Below, in pieces: positions 16,676 to 25,954 of a DNA stretch of 64,000 bases. The stretch spans positions 122,835 to 186,834 of the forward strand of contig NZ_BDBU01000030.1 in NCBI RefSeq assembly GCF_001613145.1, in the 5' to 3' direction. Numbering within the stretch: the first letter of the stretch is position 1; every line of letters starts with the position of its first letter. Both the position numbers and the translations under genes were made by a program. This DNA comes from Nocardia jejuensis NBRC 103114 (GTDB lineage: Bacteria; Actinomycetota; Actinomycetes; Mycobacteriales; Mycobacteriaceae). A model generated the notes under the pieces. It had not been told where the DNA came from and ran no database searches. It was given only the letters and a program-made list of their open reading frames with translations.

Positions 16676-17570
16676 TGTCGTGCTCCCTTGCTATCTCGCG
16701 GATCAGATCTCTGCTCGGGCGGGCGTCCAAGGTCGCGTGCTGCACCTTGTTGAAGGCCTCGCGGTACATTCCTACCTCGGTTGGGCGCTCAAAATACATT
16801 GCACCAGCGAAACTTTCAGCGAATACAACCGTGGGTTCCGTCAGCTTTCCGCGCGGGTCCTTCCCGAACTGAAAGATGATGAACGGCGGAAGTGGCATAC
16901 CCAGCGGGAATCCCGCTCGGAACGGCATGAGTCTTATCTCGATATTTTCCCGGGTGCTCAGATCTGCGATGTGCCGCAGCTGGGCGGCCATTGCACGACG
17001 ACTGCCGACGACGGTGTGTAGAACCGCTTCATGCAGAACTATCAGCGCTTCCGCGGGGCGCCGCTGTCGCAGGATCACGTGCTGGCGTTGGGTCCGGAGC
17101 TCTATGCGCCGGTCCAGCTCCGATTCGGTGTCTGCGGGAAAGTAGGTCCGATCGAGTGCGCGTGCGTAGTCGGCCGTCTGCAACAGTCCGGGGACAATCA
17201 GCGGCTGGAATATGGTCAAAACCTTTGCACCAGCTTCCAATCCGACGAAGAGGTTGGAATGTGCCGGAATCAGATCGGCGTATGCATGCCACCAAGATTT
17301 GGCTGGTGTCTGCTCGGCGAGGGATTTCGCGGCGGCAGTCTTCTTGTCATCGAGGCCGTATGCGTCACATAGACTTAAAACGTCTCGGACTCTTACCTTT
17401 TCGGTCAGCCCACGCTCGAGCCGGCTGAGAGTGGACTTGTTCCACTCCATGACTGTGGCGGCCTGTTCCACGGTCAGCCCGGCACCTTCTCGGGCCTCCC
17501 TGAGAAATCGGCCAAGTTGCCTGCGGGGCAGGGTGCTCCCGGTCTCCGTCGGTTCGTCCCCATCTGTCAC
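16665..17570 (-). CDS. XRE-family regulator with DUF5753 domain
   Basis: A 301-aa regulator. Residues ~15-75 are a helix-turn-helix: LGRFLREAREGAGLTVEQAA, then MEWNKSTLSRLERGL. The remaining ~200 residues are DUF5753, with LIVPGLLQTADYARAL, RQRRPAEALIVLHEAVL, RENIEIRLMPFRAG and VVFAESFAGAMYFERPTEV. This is the WhiJ-type architecture of actinobacteria, paired with DUF397 downstream. GTG 17570 is chosen because GGAGG lies nine bases upstream (17580-17584, reverse strand). In-frame ATG 17624 would add 18 poorly conserved residues. Confidence 0.88.
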   Translation of the reverse strand: MTDGDEPTETGSTLPRRQLGRFLREAREGAGLTVEQAATVMEWNKSTLSRLERGLTEKVRVRDVLSLCDAYGLDDKKTAAAKSLAEQTPAKSWWHAYADLIPAHSNLFVGLEAGAKVLTIFQPLIVPGLLQTADYARALDRTYFPADTESELDRRIELRTQRQHVILRQRRPAEALIVLHEAVLHTVVGSRRAMAAQLRHIADLSTRENIEIRLMPFRAGFPLGMPLPPFIIFQFGKDPRGKLTEPTVVFAESFAGAMYFERPTEVGMYREAFNKVQHATLDARPSRDLIREIAREHDSER

Positions 17571-17724
17571 GCTCGCTCGCCTCCGTTGCAGTGCGCGGTC
17601 GAGAGTTGTTGCAGAATGCACCATCGTAAGTCGTGTTGCACAACGCGAACTGGGGTTTCGTGCAACTTTTACCCAGTTCACGCGGTGGCGCATTCCGGAA
17701 ATAGCCCGGGCGCATCCTCGGTGC

Positions 17725-17973
17725 ATGACGTTCACTGACCGGCTCGACCAAGCGCAGGTTGCGGTTCTGGACTCCCTCGCACCCGGCGGGATTCTCTGTG
17801 TGGAGTCGATTGCGCGGTCTGCGCAGTTGACCCTGTGGCGCACCCGGGGTGCGGTCTCGAAACTGACTTCGCGGGGGCTGATCGTCGGTCGGCACCGTGG
17901 TGGGCGCGGCATGTGGCAGATCGCCGATCGTGGCCGGCGCACCCTTGCCGCGCGCGGTCGCTACTACCGATAG
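17725..17973 (+). CDS. Small winged-helix-type DNA-binding protein
   Basis: An 82-aa protein, LDQAQVAVLDSLAPGGIL followed by ARSAQLTLWRTRGAVSKL and a basic wing GLIVGRHRGGRG. It reads as a minimal MarR-like winged helix without a dimerisation extension. It is divergent from the XRE/DUF397 pair with about 155 bp between them, so it may belong to the same accessory module. Function unknown. The start MTFTDRLDQ has no strong ribosome-binding site. Confidence 0.55.
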   Translation: MTFTDRLDQAQVAVLDSLAPGGILCVESIARSAQLTLWRTRGAVSKLTSRGLIVGRHRGGRGMWQIADRGRRTLAARGRYYR

Positions 17974-17982
17974 CGCCGAATC

Positions 17983-18531
17983 ATGTTGCGCAACACGGAG
18001 AGCGGTGAAGTGTCGGCCGCTTGGCGGATTGTCGGCTATCGGATCGCGATGGAGATGTTGATCGATCGTGCGGCGACTCATCGGTGTGCGTATCGAATCT
18101 CGGCCGACGGCACGGTGTACCCGAACTCCGAAGGTGACAGGGGCACAGTCTTTTTCGGTGTCGACGGCGAGCGGCCGGATCTCGTCCAGGTGCGCGAGTG
18201 GTTCCCGAAGCACGGCGCGCTGTGGGACGCGGTCCGCGCGCAGTACTGGGATGTGATTCTGCCGCTGGATCATCCACGTTTCGTGTGGCCGGGGAACCCG
18301 CCGCCACGCTCTACCGACGGTGACGGGAGTATCCGAATGACGCCGCTTCAGCTCGTGCTCGTCCTGCTGTGGTGCGCTGCCGTCGTGGCGTTCGCGTACT
18401 GGGGGATTTCCGCTGACCGATCGCAGACCTCATCCGTTCCGGATAGCGGATGGTTGATCGCGGGCGGTTGTGAGTTTCATCGAGTGCCCGTCCACAACCG
18501 TCATCGCCTGCATGGGCGGCACCGTGCGTGA
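17983..18531 (+). CDS. Hypothetical protein with one membrane segment
   Basis: A 182-aa open frame beginning nine bases after the small winged-helix gene. I recognise no domain. Residues ~60-110 look like a folded unit (VREWFPKHGALWDAVRA, then VILPLDHPRFVWPGNPP). TPLQLVLVLLWCAAVVAFAYW at about 119-139 would be a transmembrane helix. The last 40 residues are low-quality and His/Arg-rich, so the true end or a frameshift is uncertain. An internal start around MEMLIDRA is possible. Confidence 0.4.
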   Translation: MLRNTESGEVSAAWRIVGYRIAMEMLIDRAATHRCAYRISADGTVYPNSEGDRGTVFFGVDGERPDLVQVREWFPKHGALWDAVRAQYWDVILPLDHPRFVWPGNPPPRSTDGDGSIRMTPLQLVLVLLWCAAVVAFAYWGISADRSQTSSVPDSGWLIAGGCEFHRVPVHNRHRLHGRHRA

Positions 18532-18732
18532 TCCCCGCACAGCGCGCATCGCACCGGCAGCGGCGATGGTCGCGCACGCGTTTCCGCTCGCCTCGCCTAC
18601 GAAGATCAGAGCCTCGGGCGGCACACAGTGCGTAATCCCGCCTGGGCGGGAACGGATTTCGCCGTCGGGACGGGCAACTCGCCCGGCCGAACGAAGCCCT
18701 GGTCGCTCGGGTTCGCGCCGTGGCCCAACTAG

Positions 18733-19500
18733 TCAGGGTGTGACCGGTTGGCAGCGGGGGCAGAAGTAGATGCCTCGGTCGGATCGGGTCGGGTTGTCGG
18801 GGTCGGGGAGGAGGTGCACGAGCATGTTGGTGCCGCAGCGGCGGCAGGGGCGGCGGTGGCGGCCGTAAGCCAGTGCGCGCCACGGGGGATGGTGGGCGGC
18901 GCGCATCAGGACGCGGTGGGCCTCGTCCGCCAGAGCGGGGAGGTCCTCGATGTCGCCGACCGGGGTGGCGGGGTGGACGCGGCGCAGGAAACAGATCTCG
19001 CTGCGGTAGATGTTGCCGATTCCGGCGAGGTTTCGCTGATCCAGCAGGGCCAGGCCGATGGGGAGTTCGGGACGCTCCCGCAACCGGCGCACCGCCTCGG
19101 CCGGATCCCAGTTGGGGCCGAGCAGATCGGGCCCGAGATGGTCTGTGGCGGTGTGCTCTTCGGCCAGGGGGAGCACCTCCACCAGTCCGAGTGAGAACCC
19201 CACCGCCTCCGCGTCCGCCGCGGCGAGCACCAGTCGCGCCGTGAAACCCGGTTTGGTCCAGCGCTGTCCGGGCGCGTACACGCGCCACACGCCTTCCATC
19301 TTCAAGTGCGTATGGATGCTGACCGTGGGAGTACGCACGAACAGGTGTTTTCCGTACGACCCAACGCTCACGACCTCCTGCCCGCTCAAATCCAGCGTCG
19401 CATACCTCGGCACCCGAAAGTCGCTGCGCGTCAGCGTCTTCCCTTCCAGTCCACGCCGCAGCCGGGCAGCGGCGAAGAACACGGTGTCGCCCTCAGGCAT
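18733..19500 (-). CDS. nei2: Endonuclease VIII-like DNA glycosylase (Nei2)
   Basis: A 255-aa Fpg/Nei glycosylase that excises oxidised bases and nicks the abasic site. It starts MPEGDTVFFAAARLRRGLEG; after Met removal P2 is the nucleophile and E3 the partner acid. The H2TH segment includes LDQRNLAGIGNIYRSEICF. The C-terminal zinc finger is CRRCGTNM and YFCPRCQ, with the catalytic arginine just before (NPTRSDRGIYF). It lies downstream of lhr on the same strand, as nei does in mycobacteria, supporting a repair role for both. Confidence 0.92.
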   Translation of the reverse strand: MPEGDTVFFAAARLRRGLEGKTLTRSDFRVPRYATLDLSGQEVVSVGSYGKHLFVRTPTVSIHTHLKMEGVWRVYAPGQRWTKPGFTARLVLAAADAEAVGFSLGLVEVLPLAEEHTATDHLGPDLLGPNWDPAEAVRRLRERPELPIGLALLDQRNLAGIGNIYRSEICFLRRVHPATPVGDIEDLPALADEAHRVLMRAAHHPPWRALAYGRHRRPCRRCGTNMLVHLLPDPDNPTRSDRGIYFCPRCQPVTP

Positions 19501-19962
19501 CGCCACCCGCCGATCGACGCGAGCCCAGGGCCCGGATCGCACGGGCCTGCGCCAGGCGCACGGTGATTGTCGGCAGGGGATTGCGACTACGGCACACCTC
19601 GGTCGGCGAGTGATCGCGACCACCGCACATCTTGATCCGACTGCCTCGATGCTCACGATGCATGTCGTCGGCTCTCGCGCGGTCCACCGGCGGTTGCACC
19701 GGGAGATGCGAAAGGTCCACGGCTTGCTTTGGAGGCGGAGACTTTTCGGTGTCGGGGTGAAGTCCGTTTCGGCGCGTACGAGGTGTTTCGTCGGCTCTCG
19801 CGCGGTCTACCGGCGGTTGCGCTGGGAGGTGAGAAGTGCTCACGGCTTGCTCTGGAGTCGGAAGCTTCTCGGTGTCGGGGTGAAGTCCGCTTCGGCGCGT
19901 ACGAGGTGTTTCGTCGGCTCTCGCGCGGTCCACCGGCGGTTGCGCCGGGAGGTGAGAAGTGC
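19501..19962. other. Gap between nei2 and lhr, largely occupied by tandem repeats
   Basis: From 19667 onward the gap is filled by two degenerate 123-bp copies of the lhr 3' end (see repeat). The first 165 bp contain nothing I recognise. Reverse-strand frames stay open through the repeats because 123 is a multiple of three, but they look non-genic. Confidence 0.6.
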
Positions 19963-20035
19963 TCACGGCTTGCTCCGGAGGCGGAAGCCCTTCGGCGTCG
20001 CGGCGAAGCCCGCCTGGGCGAGGAAGGTGGCGAAG
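19667..20035 (-). repeat. 123-bp tandem triplication of the lhr 3' end
   Basis: Units start at 19667, 19790 and 19913, each with GTCGGCTCTCGCGCGGT; the period is exactly 123 bp. The third unit contains the real last ~24 codons and stop of lhr. The two distal units carry recognisable but diverged versions of the same tail. The stop context AGCAAGCCGTGA is preserved in the middle unit and changed to AGCAAGCCGTGG in the outermost one. Confidence 0.85.
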
Positions 20036-23000
20036 GTGTTGCCGTGCACCGATTCTCCGTCCACGCGGTCGATGACCAGGGAATCCACGCGTCGGCCGGT
20101 GACCAGGGCGGCCAGGGCCGCTGCCCCGGCGGTTCGGGTGTCCGCGTCCTCGGTGAAGGTGAGCAGGGTTTTGCCGCCGCGTTCGAGGTAGAGCGTGAGC
20201 TCGCCGCCCACCAGGACCACCAGCGCTCCCGCCTTGCGCCCGGGACGATGCCCGGCGCCCTCGGCGGCGGCCTTGGGCCACGGTAGCGCTGCGCCGTAGG
20301 GATTGGCCGGATCGCAGGCCGCGAGCACCAGTGCCTGTCCGCTCGCGTCGCGGCCGGTCTCACCGGAGGTGCGGTCGGTGTCGAAGGAGCGCAGTCGATC
20401 CACCACATCGGTGGTCGAGAACTGCGCCCCGCCCAGCGAATCCACGAAATACCCGCGACGGCACCGCCCGCGATCCTCGAATTCGGTGAGTACCCGGTAC
20501 ATCAACGCGAACCCGCCCGGTACGCCCTCGCTCTGCACCGATCCGCGAGTCAGCACGCCGTACCGCTCCAGCAGCACATCCGCCGTGGCGTGCGCGCGCA
20601 CCGTGTTGTCCGTCATCCGCTCCGGCAGCAGCGACCACCGCCCCGCCACGCTCGGCGGACTGCTGCACACCGGAACCCCGCTGCGCGGCAGATACATCCG
20701 ACCTCGGGGCGCGCGCCGAGGAGTCCGATGCGCGGTGGTGGTGCGGGTGGTCCCGGACAGCAGCGCCCGCACCGGGGCGAAGGTATCGCCCGCCACGTAC
20801 CCCGCCCACACCAGCTCCCACAGCGCCGCCACCACGGCACTCTCGATCTCGGTGTCGGCCGCTTCCACCAGTTGCCGGAAGAAGTACGCCCCGCCTCCGG
20901 ACATGTCCACGACCTGGTACCCGGAACCCGCCACTCCCGCGGTCGATCCGCGCGCATCGGTGTCGACAGCCTCACTCGCCGGAGCGGAGTCACCGGCGAA
21001 ACCTTCGGTGAGAGCGCCGGTCTCGGCGATTGTCGAAGGGGCGGGGACGGCATCGCCGTTCGCACCGGCCGGATCCGGGACGGCGTCGGCGCTCTCGGCT
21101 TTCCCGCGCTTCCCGGAACCCGATGCTGCGCCGGAACCGGCGCTCCCGCCCGCAACCTCGGACGCCGTCGTCCCGCCTGCCGATCCGGCCCTGCCTGATC
21201 CGGCACCGCCCGACTCAGCCCTGCCCGACTCAGCCCTGCCCGATCCAGCCCTGCCCGATCCAGCCCTACCCGATCCAGCTCTGCCCGAAGCGGAGCGAGC
21301 ACTGGTTCGCTCGGGGGTCGTGGGACCGACAACCGTTGCGCCCATGGACATCAGGAGGCTGATCTGGATCTCGCTGAGATCGATGTCGTCGGGCGGTAGC
21401 AGGGTGAGCGGGGCTTGGTCGGCGGGGTGCAGGGCGACCCAGCCGTCCTTGGCGGTGATGGAGCCGTGACCGGACCACAGCACCTCGCCGGTGGCCAGGA
21501 GTTCGTCGAGCATGGCGGGGGAGTAGTCCCGGACTCGGGAGGGCAGAATCAGCGATTCCCAGGCCGAAGCCGGAATCGGCACGCCCGCAAGCTGTTCCAC
21601 GACCGCCGCGACGCCGTCGACGCCACGCAGTTCGTTGGTGCCGATGTGCTGCCAGGCGGGAAGGAAACGACCCAGGGCGGCGGTGGGCACCGGCTCCACT
21701 TCCTTGCGGGCGGCGGCCAGTGACCGTCGGCGCAGGCGGCGCAGCACTTCGCTGTCGCACCATTCGGCGCCGACCGCACCGGGCGTGAATTCACCCTCCA
21801 CGACTCGCTTTTCGAGCCCGAGTCGATGCAGCGCGGTGGCGGCGACGGCGGTACCCAGCCCGAATCGATGGGCGACCGCGCCGAGGGTGAAGGGACCGTG
21901 GGTGCGGGCGTAGCGCGCCACGAGGTCGCCGAGCGGGTCGGCGACCGGCTCGATGAAGGCGGCCGGTACGCCGATCGGCAACGGCACGCCCAGGGCGTCC
22001 CGCAGCCGCGCGGAATCCTCGATCGCGACCCACCATTGCGAGCCCGCGAACGACACCGACAGCGCCCGTCGGCTTTTGACGAGTTCGTCGAACCACGGCC
22101 GAGGATCCTCGGTGCACCGCTCGGTCGCCTCGGCCACGGTGACGGGACCGAGCAGCCGCAGCAGATCTGCCAGCCCCTCCATGTCCCGGGCGTGCCGCTC
22201 CGGAGTGAGCCGCTGCAATTCCAGCTCGGTCTGCTCCAGCACCGCGGCATCGAGCAGCTCCCGAAGCTCCACTCGCCCCAGCAGTTCCGCCAGCAGACTC
22301 GAATCCAGCGACAGCGCCGCCGCCCGCCGCTCGGCGAGCGGACTGTCGCCCTCGTACATGAACTGCCCGACGTAATCGAAAAGCAGCGAGTTCGCGAACG
22401 GTGAGGGCGCGGCCGTCTCGACCTCCACCAGCCGCACCTGCCGCCGCGCCACCTGCCCGAGCAGGTCCCGCAGGGATGGCAGGTCGTACACGTCCTGCAG
22501 GCATTCACGCACGGTTTCGAGCAGCATCGGAAAGTCCGGGAACTTGCGCGCCACATCCAGCAGCTGCGCCGAGCGCTGGCGCTGCTGCCACAGCGGCGCG
22601 CGCTTGCCGGGATCGCGACGCGGCAGCAACAGCGCCCGCGCCGAACACTCCCGGAACCGCGACGCGAAAAGCGCCGAGCCGCCGACCTGTTCGGTCACGA
22701 TCTCGTCGATCTCGTCGGTCTCGAACACGAACAGCTCGCCGCCGGGCGGATCGTCCGTGGTGTCCGGCAGTCGCACCACGATCCCGTCATCGGACGGTGT
22801 CGGCGCGGCATCGACCCCGAACCGCTCGCGCAGCCGAGCCCCCACCGCCAGCGCCCACGGCGCGTGCACCGCCAGTCCGTACGGCGAATGCAACACCACC
22901 CGCCAATCACCCAGCTCGTCCCGGAACCGCTCCACCAGCAGCGTCCGATCCGTCGGCAACTGACCGGTGGCCTCGCGCTGCTCCTGTAGCAGCGACACCA

Positions 23001-25218
23001 GATTCGCCGTCGCGTTCCCGTCCAGCCCCGCCGCGACCGCGATCCGCTGCATCGGGGATTCCGTTGCCTCGGTGGTGCTTTCGCCTGTCTTGCGGGCCCG
23101 GCCGCGTCCTGCGGTTCCGGCCGAGGGCTTCCCGGCCTCGGATGTCGCCTTCCGGGCAGTGCTTCCCTGTCGACCACCGCCTGTTCCAGGGGAGTCGAGC
23201 GGCGTCTCAGCGTCCGCATCGGCACCGCCCTCGCCCGATGAGGCGATGTCGCGCGCGAATTCGTCCAGCGCGGCGCGTAATTCGACCGGTGCTTTCCCGT
23301 TCGCGGGCGGTGTGCCCTTCGCGCGCGACCGGGGGAGTTCCCGCGACTGCTCGACCGCCTGCCCCGTGGTGCGGATGAATTCGCCCAGGGCCCGGCCCAG
23401 TTCGGCGGGGCGGCCGAGGCCGTCGCCGTGCCAGAACGGGAGGCGGCCGGGCAGGCCGAAGGCGGGGGTGACCAGAACCCGGTCGAAGGTGATCTCCTCG
23501 ATCCGCCAGCTGGTCGCGCCGAGCGCGAAGACGTCGCCTACCCGCGACTCGTAGACCATCTCCTCGTCGAGTTCACCCACCCGCGAGGCCTTTTCGCCGA
23601 CCATGAAGACGGGAAACAGGCCGCGATCGGGGATGGCGCCACCGGAGGTGACGGCCAGGCGCTGGGCACCGGGCCGCCCGGTGAGGGTGCCCGCGTCGCG
23701 ATCCCAGACGATGCGCGGGCGCAGTTCGGCGAACTCGTCCGAGGGGTAGCGCCCGGACAGCAGATCGAGCACCGACTCGTACGCCGAGCGCGGCAGCGCC
23801 GCGTAACTGCCGGTGGCGCGGACCGTTTCGAACCAGGCGTCGGCGTCGATCGGCTCCAGCGCGCAGGCGGCCACGGTCTGCTGGGCGAGAATGTCCAGCG
23901 GGTGCGTGGGCACCTTCAGTTCCTCGATCTGCCCGGCGGTCATCCGCAGGGAGGCCACCGCGCAATGGATCACATCGGTCCGATGCTTGGGGAAGATGAC
24001 GCCCCGGGAGATCTCGCCCACCTGATGTCCGGCGCGCCCGACCCGCTGCAGCCCGCTGGCCACCGACGGCGGCGCCTCGACCTGCACCACCAGATCCACC
24101 GCACCCATATCGATGCCGAGTTCGAGGCTGCTGGTGGCCACCACGCACCGCAGCCGCCCGCTCTTGAGGTCGTCCTCGATGAGCGCGCGCTGTTCCTTGC
24201 TCACCGACCCGTGATGTGCCCGCGCCAAAAGCGGTGCGGCGCCGTGGATCACCTCGGTCGAGGGCCCCAGCGTTGCGGGCGGCGCGTGCTCGGTCTCCAC
24301 CGCATCGCCGACACGGGCGGCGTACGACTCGTTCAACCGCGCGGTCAGCCGCTCCGAGAGCCGCCGCGAATTCGCGAAGACGATGGACGACCGATGCTCG
24401 AGCACCAGATCCACGATGGCCTCGTCCACGTGCGGCCAGATGGACCCGGGCTGGTCCGAATCCTCGTTCCCGGCATCGGGTTCGGTCATATCCGCGACCG
24501 GCACCCGCACCGACAGATCGAAGGTCTTGGGCGCGGGCGGCGACACGATGGTGATGGGCGCGCTTCCCACCAGGAACCGGCCCACCTCCTGGGGTGGCCG
24601 CACCGTCGCCGAGAGCCCGATACGCTGCGCCGGGCGCGCGGACGGTTCGGCCTCGGCTCGCAGCAGATCCAGCCGGGCCAGCGAAAGCGCCAGGTGCGCA
24701 CCGCGTTTGGAGCCCGCGATGGCATGCACCTCGTCCACGATCACCGTGTCGACCTCGCTGAGCGTCTCGCGCGCGGCGGAGGTCAGCATCAGGAACAGCG
24801 ATTCGGGAGTGGTGATCAGGATGTCCGGCGGCGTGCGCTGCATGCCGCGCCGATCGGCCGCGCTGGTATCGCCGGAGCGCACCCCCACCCGGATCTCCGG
24901 CGCGTCCAGCCCGAGCCGCTTGGCGGTCTGCGTGATGCCCACCAGCGGAGCCCGCAGGTTCCGCTCGACATCGACCGCGAGGGCCTTGAGCGGAGAGATG
25001 TACAGCACCGAGGTCTTGCGCTTGTCGCGCGGTTCGCGGGTGGCCAGCCTGTCGATCGCCCACAGGAAGGCCGAGAGCGTCTTGCCCGATCCGGTCGGCG
25101 CGACGACGAGGGTGTGGTTCCCGGCGGCGATCGATTCCCACGCCCCGAGCTGTGCGGGTGTCGGCGCGGGGAACGCGCCGTCGAACCACTGCCGGGTAGC
25201 GGGGGAGAACCGTTCCAT
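19963..25218 (-). CDS. lhr: ATP-dependent DNA helicase Lhr
   Basis: A 1751-aa SF2 helicase, longer than the ~1510 aa I recall for mycobacterial Lhr. Walker A APTGSGKT has K46 and the DEVH box is at 162-165. SATVRPPQEV is motif III and VGRAGHQVGEISRG is motif VI. The C-terminal half is the Lhr-specific WH/beta-barrel and 'CTD' region. By family knowledge it translocates 3'-5' on DNA in mutagen-induced repair. Two low-complexity linkers account for the extra length: about residues 620-725 (Ala/Gly/Lys/Glu) and 1303-1430, which contains SGRAG pentapeptide repeats (nt ~21180-21300). ATG 25218 fits the family start MERFSPATRQWF. The 3' end is tandemly repeated downstream. Confidence 0.95.
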   Translation of the reverse strand: MERFSPATRQWFDGAFPAPTPAQLGAWESIAAGNHTLVVAPTGSGKTLSAFLWAIDRLATREPRDKRKTSVLYISPLKALAVDVERNLRAPLVGITQTAKRLGLDAPEIRVGVRSGDTSAADRRGMQRTPPDILITTPESLFLMLTSAARETLSEVDTVIVDEVHAIAGSKRGAHLALSLARLDLLRAEAEPSARPAQRIGLSATVRPPQEVGRFLVGSAPITIVSPPAPKTFDLSVRVPVADMTEPDAGNEDSDQPGSIWPHVDEAIVDLVLEHRSSIVFANSRRLSERLTARLNESYAARVGDAVETEHAPPATLGPSTEVIHGAAPLLARAHHGSVSKEQRALIEDDLKSGRLRCVVATSSLELGIDMGAVDLVVQVEAPPSVASGLQRVGRAGHQVGEISRGVIFPKHRTDVIHCAVASLRMTAGQIEELKVPTHPLDILAQQTVAACALEPIDADAWFETVRATGSYAALPRSAYESVLDLLSGRYPSDEFAELRPRIVWDRDAGTLTGRPGAQRLAVTSGGAIPDRGLFPVFMVGEKASRVGELDEEMVYESRVGDVFALGATSWRIEEITFDRVLVTPAFGLPGRLPFWHGDGLGRPAELGRALGEFIRTTGQAVEQSRELPRSRAKGTPPANGKAPVELRAALDEFARDIASSGEGGADADAETPLDSPGTGGGRQGSTARKATSEAGKPSAGTAGRGRARKTGESTTEATESPMQRIAVAAGLDGNATANLVSLLQEQREATGQLPTDRTLLVERFRDELGDWRVVLHSPYGLAVHAPWALAVGARLRERFGVDAAPTPSDDGIVVRLPDTTDDPPGGELFVFETDEIDEIVTEQVGGSALFASRFRECSARALLLPRRDPGKRAPLWQQRQRSAQLLDVARKFPDFPMLLETVRECLQDVYDLPSLRDLLGQVARRQVRLVEVETAAPSPFANSLLFDYVGQFMYEGDSPLAERRAAALSLDSSLLAELLGRVELRELLDAAVLEQTELELQRLTPERHARDMEGLADLLRLLGPVTVAEATERCTEDPRPWFDELVKSRRALSVSFAGSQWWVAIEDSARLRDALGVPLPIGVPAAFIEPVADPLGDLVARYARTHGPFTLGAVAHRFGLGTAVAATALHRLGLEKRVVEGEFTPGAVGAEWCDSEVLRRLRRRSLAAARKEVEPVPTAALGRFLPAWQHIGTNELRGVDGVAAVVEQLAGVPIPASAWESLILPSRVRDYSPAMLDELLATGEVLWSGHGSITAKDGWVALHPADQAPLTLLPPDDIDLSEIQISLLMSMGATVVGPTTPERTSARSASGRAGSGRAGSGRAGSGRAESGRAESGGAGSGRAGSAGGTTASEVAGGSAGSGAASGSGKRGKAESADAVPDPAGANGDAVPAPSTIAETGALTEGFAGDSAPASEAVDTDARGSTAGVAGSGYQVVDMSGGGAYFFRQLVEAADTEIESAVVAALWELVWAGYVAGDTFAPVRALLSGTTRTTTAHRTPRRAPRGRMYLPRSGVPVCSSPPSVAGRWSLLPERMTDNTVRAHATADVLLERYGVLTRGSVQSEGVPGGFALMYRVLTEFEDRGRCRRGYFVDSLGGAQFSTTDVVDRLRSFDTDRTSGETGRDASGQALVLAACDPANPYGAALPWPKAAAEGAGHRPGRKAGALVVLVGGELTLYLERGGKTLLTFTEDADTRTAGAAALAALVTGRRVDSLVIDRVDGESVHGNTFATFLAQAGFAATPKGFRLRSKP
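21180..21300 (-). repeat. 15-bp tandem repeats encoding SGRAG/SGRAE in Lhr linker
   Basis: About eight imperfect 15-base units encode Ser-Gly-Arg-Ala-Gly or -Glu inside lhr. The reading frame is preserved and the tract lies in an apparently disordered linker. Confidence 0.8.
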
Positions 25219-25395
25219 TGCCCCAGTCTGCACCCGGGCACCGACAGCCCAGGTCACAGACCATCCGGTACGTATCGGACCCCGGTCGTGACCTCGCGAA
25301 CCGCCCGGCGGACCAAGATCGGCCTCTGGCCTGGAGGTGAGCGAAGGGCGGGCAATCGAATCACGCCCATCGACCCCGCGCGTAAGGTTCCATTC

Positions 25396-25941
25396 GTGCA
25401 GAAGGTGCTCCGACTCGACTTGGTCAGTCACGGAATGACCGAGGCGATGCGAAAGGCACGATTTCCGGTCGACGAACCACTGACCGAGGCCGGCCGCCGC
25501 GCCGTGTCCGCCTGCGGACGGCTGCAGGAAGCGCGGGTCCTGACCGCCCCCGAACGCCGCACCACCGAGACCGCCGCCCTCATGGGACTCATGGGCGAGG
25601 AGGACGACCGGCTACGCGACCTCGACGCCGGAGCGTGGCGCGGCGGCGAACTCATGTCGGTGCCCAAGGAGGAGCTGTACTCCTGGCTCACCGATCCCGG
25701 CTATCGCGGGCACGGCGGCGAATCCGTGGTGGATGTGGTCGAGCGCACGGGTGAGTGGATGGCCGATATCGCCGTCGAGGGCGAACCCATCATCGCCATC
25801 ACGCATCCGGCGGTGATCCGCGCCGCACTGCTGGTGACCCTCGACGCTCCCGCGAAGTCCTTCTGGCGCATAGACGTTCCGCCGGTGAGCGTCACTCGTC
25901 TGCACTACCGCGGTGAATGGACGCTGCACTTCCGGCCGTGA
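25396..25941 (+). CDS. Histidine phosphatase superfamily protein with altered RHG motif
   Basis: A 181-aa phosphoglycerate-mutase-fold protein. The N-terminal catalytic motif, normally RHG, reads S11-H12-G13 (LDLVSHGMTEA). So the phosphohistidine is kept but the adjacent arginine is serine. The second arginine (LTAPERRTTETAALMG), the acidic LRDLDAGAWRG segment and the late ITHPAVIRAA histidine are present. The substrate is unknown, and activity may be reduced or different. GTG 25396 is seven bases beyond a TAAGGT hexamer, near the leaderless pattern. It is divergent from lhr and convergent with the TetR gene. Confidence 0.75.
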   Translation: MQKVLRLDLVSHGMTEAMRKARFPVDEPLTEAGRRAVSACGRLQEARVLTAPERRTTETAALMGLMGEEDDRLRDLDAGAWRGGELMSVPKEELYSWLTDPGYRGHGGESVVDVVERTGEWMADIAVEGEPIIAITHPAVIRAALLVTLDAPAKSFWRIDVPPVSVTRLHYRGEWTLHFRP

Positions 25942-25954
25942 GCGCCGCGTCCGC

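Noticed and set aside
19493..20281. Reverse-strand open frame through the 123-bp repeats
   Set aside because: It stays open only because the repeat period is a multiple of three; it overlaps lhr in another frame and shows no domain.
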